This document shows, in pieces, positions 59,199-64,000 of a DNA stretch of 64,000 nucleotides (its first letter is position 1; every line of letters starts with the position of its first letter). This stretch comes from Beduini massiliensis (GTDB lineage: Bacteria > Bacillota_I > Bacilli_A > Erysipelotrichales > Coprobacillaceae). The translations under genes and the position numbers were made by a program. Under the pieces are notes generated by a model. That model did not search any database. It saw only the letters and a program-made list of their open reading frames with translations, and was not told where the DNA came from. The stretch covers positions 434,001 through 498,000 of the forward strand of contig NZ_CDPP01000005.1 of the NCBI RefSeq assembly GCF_000829905.1, given 5' to 3'.

Positions 59199-60551
59199 TT
59201 ATCTCATTATTCTATCTTTAGATGCATAATAAATATGTTTTTCTTTATACATCGCTTGATCCGCTTTTGTAACAAGTCCCTCTATGTTTTCAGGAGCCAA
59301 CTCCCATACTGAGCCGATGGAAAGCTTCAGAGTCTTTTCTAACCCAAGCAGGTGATGAAGCATTTTTAATTGTTTATTAAAATCTTCTTCATCAACCCCC
59401 TTTTCAACAACCACAAATTCATCACCGCCAATACGATAAACCGCTTTAGGAAATACTTTATTTAATATTTCGGCTGCCTGAATAATCAAGCGATCACCAA
59501 AATCATGCCCCAATTTATCATTCACCGTCTTCAGTTCATTCAAATCAATAAAAGCTGTTCCTACTTTTGTTTTAGGTTCTTGCTTAAATCTTTCAACTTC
59601 ATTAATGTATTCATTACGATTAAAAACATGTGTAAGGCTGTCGATAATACTTAATTTTTGCAGTTTGTGCAGCACTTTAAGTTTCTTCATTTCATTTACA
59701 TAAAACTGTGCAATGGTTTTTATAAAAGATAAATTCTTATTGAATTTCTTTGGATTGTCAACTCCAATCAAGCCTACAATTTTATTTCCATCGAGCAAAG
59801 GAACAGAGATGATAGACTCAATATTTTGTGATTTAAGGAATTGATATTCAAAACTATCCTTTGCGACTTCATGATGCAGTGAGTCGATGATCAGCTCTCC
59901 GTTTTTTTCATATTCATCCAGCCATCTCTGCATTCCTTCAAAAGGGACCCCTTGAATGTTCTGAATTTCCGGATGAATCCCATCATTACACCACTCATAG
60001 GTATTATTAAAAGTACGTGAAGCATAATCGGCATCAATTATATAGCAGCGATCCCCATCATACATTTCCCCTAAGTTATGCAGCATTTCCGATATGATAT
60101 CTGAATTCATGTCGCGCAAATCAAGTTTCTGCATAAGATCCGTTACTGCACGATGCTTTTCCAATTCTAATTCCAAGGTCTTTCTTTCCTCTTCTTTATC
60201 GGTCAAATCTACTGCTATCTCTAAACGGTAAGTTTTATTATCAAGCACAATAAATTTATCTTTAATCATAAAATAACGCTGTACGACCGGATTGAAAAAT
60301 TCCCAGCGATAAAAATCATGTGTCGTTAAAAACTTATTTGTACAAAAACTACATGGCTGATTTAACCCCTGTAAAAGGGCATAGCATTTCCTCTTTTTAT
60401 AACAATCTTCTTCCATTGACAGATGAAAAAGACGCTTAGCTCCTTTATTGAGATAAACAATATCATAAGTATCAGGATCGGTAATGCAGACAAGATTATC
60501 ATCTTCATCTAATATAATCGTGCTTAATTCATTTTCAGAAAATTTCCTCAT
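59199..60551 (-). CDS. Diguanylate cyclase with Cys-cluster PAS-like and GAF domains
   Basis: The 450-residue protein has a PAS-like domain with C56, C67 and C70 (KCYALLQGLNQPCSFCTN and WEFFNPVVQRYFMIKD), a GAF-type domain (about 130-285, ISVPLLDGNKIVGLIGVDN) and a GGDEF domain (about 300-450) with the intact catalytic YRIGGDEFVVV. It should make c-di-GMP from GTP. No RxxD inhibitory site is plain. Its ATG overlaps the stop of the EAL gene (ATGA) with GGAGGAG in front, so synthase and hydrolase are made together. Confidence 0.92.
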   Translation of the reverse strand: MRKFSENELSTIILDEDDNLVCITDPDTYDIVYLNKGAKRLFHLSMEEDCYKKRKCYALLQGLNQPCSFCTNKFLTTHDFYRWEFFNPVVQRYFMIKDKFIVLDNKTYRLEIAVDLTDKEEERKTLELELEKHRAVTDLMQKLDLRDMNSDIISEMLHNLGEMYDGDRCYIIDADYASRTFNNTYEWCNDGIHPEIQNIQGVPFEGMQRWLDEYEKNGELIIDSLHHEVAKDSFEYQFLKSQNIESIISVPLLDGNKIVGLIGVDNPKKFNKNLSFIKTIAQFYVNEMKKLKVLHKLQKLSIIDSLTHVFNRNEYINEVERFKQEPKTKVGTAFIDLNELKTVNDKLGHDFGDRLIIQAAEILNKVFPKAVYRIGGDEFVVVEKGVDEEDFNKQLKMLHHLLGLEKTLKLSIGSVWELAPENIEGLVTKADQAMYKEKHIYYASKDRIMR

Positions 60552-62374
60552 CTTACTGACTCCTCCTTTCTTGCAAGATACTTACTTTCAAAATCATTTT
60601 CATCGATTGGCTTTGAAATCAAGTAACCTTGACCATAATCACAAGAAAGAGTCTTTAATAAATCGGCTTGTTCCTGTGTTTCTACTCCCTCACAAATTAC
60701 TTTAATATTTAAGGAATGGGCAACACTGATAATCAAACCTAAAATATCCTGAATATTCTTTTCATTGTGCTTATCTAACAAGAATGCTTTATCCACTTTA
60801 AGAATATCTACCGGCAACGAGCTTAATAAGCTTAGCGAAGAATAACCCGTTCCAAAATCATCAATCGAGATTAAGAAGCCCTGCTGACGTAAATCCTGCA
60901 ATAAGTAAATAATCGGATCAGAAAGTCCGTTGATGGAGTTTTCAGTAATTTCTATTTCCAAACTTGTAGGTGCTACATTATACTTCTCTAAAATTAAGAA
61001 AAGCTGTTCTCTAAAATTCTTACGATATAATGTGACTCTGGAAAAATTAATGGATACTTTAAAATCACGTTGATCTAAATGATGTGTTTTTATGTAGGCA
61101 CATGTTTTTTCAAGCATATAAAAATCAAGTTCAAAGATATTGCCGGTCAGTTCAAATAATGGAATAAAGCTGTCCGGATATAAAAAGACCTCTTTAGAAT
61201 ATTGCCAGCGAACTAATGCTTCAGCTCCAATGATTGTCATTGTAGCAACATCAAATTTTGGTTGGAGATAAAGCAAAAACTTATCATCCTGTAAGTCACG
61301 ATGCATTTGTTTTACTTTTTTATTATCTTCTAATAGCTGAACTGTTAATGCATGATCGTACCAAATAATCGTATCACTTTTCATACTCTTCGCATTTTTA
61401 TGGGCTAAATTGACACGATCAATGACTTCTCTGATTTCAGTGTCCTCATGAATCTTAAATCCGCCAAAGCTAAATGAAATATCACTGGCAATATCAAATG
61501 CACACTCTTTTTGAATAGCTTCTATTAAATGCGTGCCAATGTATACATATAAGTCTTCTCTGTTTTCTGCAAGAAGATAAAAATTATCAGCACCGCTTCT
61601 TGCACAGCAATCTCTTTGAACCGCCGTTTTTTTAACTACTTTAGCAATAATCTTAATCAAAGAATCCCCTAAAGGATACCCGTAAGAAGTGTTAAGAAAT
61701 TTGAAATCATTTATATCAAAGCATAATACTACCAATTCTTTATCATGTTTCTTTTCTAAATAGGCTGCAACATTTAACTCGAATGCGGTTAAATTAGGAA
61801 TACCTGATAAAGTGTCAATATATAAAACTTTATTCAGCTCATCTTGTTTAAATCGATACCAAATAATAAAAGCACTGATTGAAAGAACCAAATAAAACAA
61901 GAAAAAAACAATGAGTTGTTTTAATTGCAGATTTGAATATTCTTCAGCGGTATGAACCATGTGATCGGCATCTTCAAAATAGTTTTCACTCAAACTAAAA
62001 AGCTGATCCGGAGAGCCTCCGGTACGGATATTCATTATTTCTGCTTTAATTTCTTCCCACTTAATCATCATCGATTGAATTTGATTTTGATAATTATCAT
62101 CTTCTATTTTAATCAAATTAAAGACCCCTTGTCCGGTATGCAAGTTCTCTAACAAATCATCCAAATAAATGATCATGGTGTCATCAGGATGATCCGTTAA
62201 CTCTTTTTTGATTAAGCGCTGTGTCGCTCCACGTACAACTCCGCTATAGTTTATAACTTTTGCATACCCGAGATTTTGATAGAGTGAAAACATCAAAATT
62301 CCAATGGCAACAACCCATATAGCTGAAAAAATAATAATGTTATGTGTGGACTTTTTATTATGATCGTTCAACAT
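60548..62374 (-). CDS. Membrane c-di-GMP phosphodiesterase (EAL) with degenerate GGDEF
   Basis: The 608-residue protein has two membrane helices (about 14-32 and 145-165) framing an extracellular helical sensor of about 110 residues, a GGDEF-like domain (about 175-340) whose active motif reads SGADNF and is therefore dead, and an EAL domain (about 350-605) with GAEALVRWQ, NFSRVTLYR, EITENS, DDFGTGYSSL, KVDKAF and EGVETQEQADLL, all needed for catalysis. It should hydrolyse c-di-GMP, with the dead GGDEF possibly a GTP sensor. First gene of a two-gene operon. Confidence 0.93.
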   Translation of the reverse strand: MLNDHNKKSTHNIIIFSAIWVVAIGILMFSLYQNLGYAKVINYSGVVRGATQRLIKKELTDHPDDTMIIYLDDLLENLHTGQGVFNLIKIEDDNYQNQIQSMMIKWEEIKAEIMNIRTGGSPDQLFSLSENYFEDADHMVHTAEEYSNLQLKQLIVFFLFYLVLSISAFIIWYRFKQDELNKVLYIDTLSGIPNLTAFELNVAAYLEKKHDKELVVLCFDINDFKFLNTSYGYPLGDSLIKIIAKVVKKTAVQRDCCARSGADNFYLLAENREDLYVYIGTHLIEAIQKECAFDIASDISFSFGGFKIHEDTEIREVIDRVNLAHKNAKSMKSDTIIWYDHALTVQLLEDNKKVKQMHRDLQDDKFLLYLQPKFDVATMTIIGAEALVRWQYSKEVFLYPDSFIPLFELTGNIFELDFYMLEKTCAYIKTHHLDQRDFKVSINFSRVTLYRKNFREQLFLILEKYNVAPTSLEIEITENSINGLSDPIIYLLQDLRQQGFLISIDDFGTGYSSLSLLSSLPVDILKVDKAFLLDKHNEKNIQDILGLIISVAHSLNIKVICEGVETQEQADLLKTLSCDYGQGYLISKPIDENDFESKYLARKEESVR

Positions 62375-62511
62375 CCCACATGCCTCTCTTCCATGTTGTA
62401 TACCCCATAGATATTATTTTGTCTTAGATAATGGCTATTCTAATGCAAGAAGAAAAATCCCCAATACCAGCTTATTTTTGCATTTTCAGTCATTATGTGT
62501 CTCTTTTTATT

Positions 62512-62539
62512 ATTCTATCATAGAAGTCATTTATTTGAA
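62512..62539 (-). promoter_or_regulatory. Likely promoter of the c-di-GMP operon
   Basis: On the minus strand TTCAAA (62534-62539) and TAGAAT (62512-62517) with a 16-base spacer, about 130 bases before the EAL gene. The rest of 62375-62646 holds nothing else I can support. Confidence 0.45.
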
Positions 62540-62612
62540 ACTACTATATTTAGTTAGCGGTAATGACACCTTCTTATTTAAGAAAACTGTATGAACTCTT
62601 CTTTTCCAGAAT

Positions 62613-62648
62613 AAAAAGGAATTTCTTTCAAAGAGAATTCCTTTTTTT
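62613..62648. terminator. Terminator of the Nudix gene
   Basis: Stem AAAGGAATT/AATTCCTTT with U-tracts on both strands, overlapping the Nudix stop codon. Confidence 0.8.
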
Positions 62649-63150
62649 AAGATTTGGTTTTATATTGAATATACTTCTTTATTGAAAGAAGGTGGAGTGG
62701 AAATATCTTTTCGGGTGATTTTAACAGTATCCCCTCTGCTTCTTCTAATGTCACCCAACGAATATTAATGGTTTCGTTTGTATTCTCTGCAATTTGCCCT
62801 TCCGCTTCGCAGATAAAGGTCATCACAATCAGTGAATAGATGCCGTCAAGATTTTGAGTGATATAGAACGGAGTAAATCCCATGACACTTGCTGTTTGGT
62901 TGCCTGCATACTCGGACTGTTCCTGATCAATAATATTTGTGATTGTTAATCCCGTCTCTTCGTATACTTCCCTTTTTAAAGCATCAAAGACATTTTCATA
63001 TTCTCTGACTTTACCTGCCGCAATCTCAATAAGCCCGTTCGTATTCAGATCATTTTCCTTCTGCCGTTCTTGCATTAGAATATAGGGTTGATTTTCTATT
63101 GTTCTTTCAATGATAGCCGCTACAGCTGTTTTAGCAAAGTGTTCCTTCAT
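62647..63150 (-). CDS. Nudix hydrolase
   Basis: About 167 residues from the ATG at 63150, which has AAGGAG seven bases ahead; the frame is open back to 63267 but that part lies over the kinase gene in another frame and is not used. The Nudix box is G-KVREYENVFDALKREVYEETGL (G-x5-E-x7-REVxEExGL) at about residues 45-67, preceded by LIEIAAGKV. It resembles ADP-ribose pyrophosphatase-type enzymes. It follows the histidine kinase gene by 29 bases on the same strand. Confidence 0.88.
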   Translation of the reverse strand: MKEHFAKTAVAAIIERTIENQPYILMQERQKENDLNTNGLIEIAAGKVREYENVFDALKREVYEETGLTITNIIDQEQSEYAGNQTASVMGFTPFYITQNLDGIYSLIVMTFICEAEGQIAENTNETINIRWVTLEEAEGILLKSPEKIFPLHLLSIKKYIQYKTKS

Positions 63151-63179
63151 ACAATTCTCCTTACATGTATCTTTATTTG

Positions 63180-64000
63180 TTATCGAAAAACAAGAATAAA
63201 CGCCATCCCCTCTTGTGACTTTTCCGCAAATATATCTCCCTCCATTTTTCTCATATATTCTCGGCATATATATAAGCCTAAGCCATTCCCTTTTAACCCT
63301 TGACTGTTGCTTCCTCTAAAGAAGCTTTCAAAAATATGATTAAATTCATTATCACAAACTGGGTTTCCTGTATTAAAAAAACGGATTAGCTGACAGTAAT
63401 CTTCTTCATAAAAAGAAAGATCAATCCGTCTGCCATCGCCATATTTAAATACATTTTCAAAAAGATTTTCAAAGACTTCTTGACTTCGCTCGATATCGCC
63501 TTTTAATAAACGATTATCAAACTTTTGAACCGTTAATTCAATTTGTCTTAAGTCACATTGTTCCTGATATACGGCTAAAACACGATTCATTAGATCTGAC
63601 AGATAGAATTCCCCTTGTTTAATCTGTACATCTAAAATATCTTCCCTTGAAGATCGAATAATCTCATCCACGTAATTTTCAATCTCTCCAGCTTTTTCTC
63701 TAATTTGATGCATTGCATGACGCTGATCTTCTTCCTTTACATAGATTTTTTCTTCTAAAGCTTTACTATATAATTTAATTAGATTAATCGGTGTTTTAAT
63801 ATCATGGGACAGGGACAAAAGAATCGTCTTTTTATCTTTTAACATTTCTAACTGACGTTGACGAGAAATATCTAATTTATCCTTTAAGTGACTGATTCCC
63901 CACATAAAACGGCCTAAATAGCGATTTTTTTCTTCTTTGATTTCTCCCTTTAAGTGACCTTTTGAGATTTCAATTGCCGCACTGTTTAAACGTACAAATG
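63180..64000 (-). CDS. Sensor histidine kinase, C-terminal part, cut by window end
   Basis: The frame is open to the window edge. An ATG at 63905 is internal, because upstream codons continue in frame as a HAMP-like linker (LNSAAIEISKGHLKGEIKEE). Then come an H-box LLSLSHDIKTPINLIKLY, N-box ENVFKYGDG, and G2 box LKGNGLGLYICREYM. The G1 region is divergent (FFNTGNPVCDNE). The membrane sensor part and the response regulator lie beyond the window. Confidence 0.92.
   Translation of the reverse strand, partial: FVRLNSAAIEISKGHLKGEIKEEKNRYLGRFMWGISHLKDKLDISRQRQLEMLKDKKTILLSLSHDIKTPINLIKLYSKALEEKIYVKEEDQRHAMHQIREKAGEIENYVDEIIRSSREDILDVQIKQGEFYLSDLMNRVLAVYQEQCDLRQIELTVQKFDNRLLKGDIERSQEVFENLFENVFKYGDGRRIDLSFYEEDYCQLIRFFNTGNPVCDNEFNHIFESFFRGSNSQGLKGNGLGLYICREYMRKMEGDIFAEKSQEGMAFILVFR

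Noticed and set aside
63151-63267. Longer Nudix protein starting at 63267
   Set aside because: The extra N-terminus lies over the kinase gene in another frame; the ribosome site is before the ATG at 63150.
1-64000. CRISPR arrays, intact insertion sequences or prophage
   Set aside because: No regularly spaced repeats, transposase or phage structural genes were seen; only the dead integrase at 16 kb.

Overview
The window is chromosomal DNA of a low-GC, Gram-positive gut-type anaerobe. The gene mix (meso-DAP dehydrogenase, CotF-like coat protein, CofE-like ligase beside guaA, MBOAT/DHHW/DUF4358 cluster, many AraC, PTS and c-di-GMP genes, clean Shine-Dalgarno sites and U-tailed hairpins) fits Bacillota, most likely Erysipelotrichia. 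The family placement is inference; no rRNA gene is present. Most genes lie on the minus strand in short operons.

Layout. 1-4.7 kb: glycoside use (GH78 rhamnosidase cut by the window edge, AraC regulator, a small FakA-middle-domain protein, GH36 alpha-galactosidase). 4.9-12.3 kb: housekeeping and accessory singles (PopT-type lipid carrier transporter, APH-like kinase, VanZ-like protein, YdcF, flavodoxin, two GNATs, lipoprotein, acylphosphatase, MazG-like protein, two coat-type proteins). 12.4-25.2 kb: Ca2+ ATPase, AIM24, tRNA-Glu and tRNA-Gln flanking a dead tyrosine integrase, gltX, glycosyltransferase, aspartokinase, ZIP transporter, HAD and Mbeg1-like proteins. 25.4-28.5 kb: methyltransferase, ROK regulator plus HAD phosphatase. 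28.6-33 kb: a complete Bce-type two-component/ABC detoxification module. 33.1-35.8 kb: a complete vanH-ligase-vanX operon of the D-Ala-D-Lac type with no vanRS beside it. 37-39.6 kb: CofE-like ligase and a GMP synthase whose glutaminase domain is gutted. 40-43 kb: MBOAT acyltransferase cluster. 43.2-50.2 kb: ddh, AlkX-like glycosylase, ABC exporter with TetR, RpiR plus lone PTS EIIB, and a divergent protein that fuses an unknown domain to an EIIB-like domain. 50.2-53.7 kb: a DUF89 phosphatase and a remarkable EF-G/TetM-like GTPase fused to a Rae1-type NYN ribonuclease. 53.9-64 kb: FMN/ferredoxin protein, hybrid histidine kinase, AraC plus cyclase, c-di-GMP synthase/phosphodiesterase pair, Nudix, and a histidine kinase cut by the window end.

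How the genes connect. A strong theme is the cell envelope and its antibiotics: vanHAX remakes the peptidoglycan terminus, the Bce module probably senses and removes lipid-II-type peptides, PopT recycles undecaprenyl phosphate, and ddh, the GT51 transferase, VanZ-like and MBOAT/DHHW proteins act on wall or surface polymers. A second theme is signalling: two proteins share an unusual C-x10-C-x2-C PAS-like domain, one feeding phosphorelay and the other c-di-GMP.

The strongest candidates for undescribed biology are the GTPase-NYN fusion (51097-53667), the glutaminase-dead GuaA with its CofE-like neighbour, and the EIIB-fusion protein at 49575. The vanHAX operon with a direct-repeat promoter and a leader hairpin is the most medically notable locus. 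All functions are read from sequence by eye; nothing was searched or computed.
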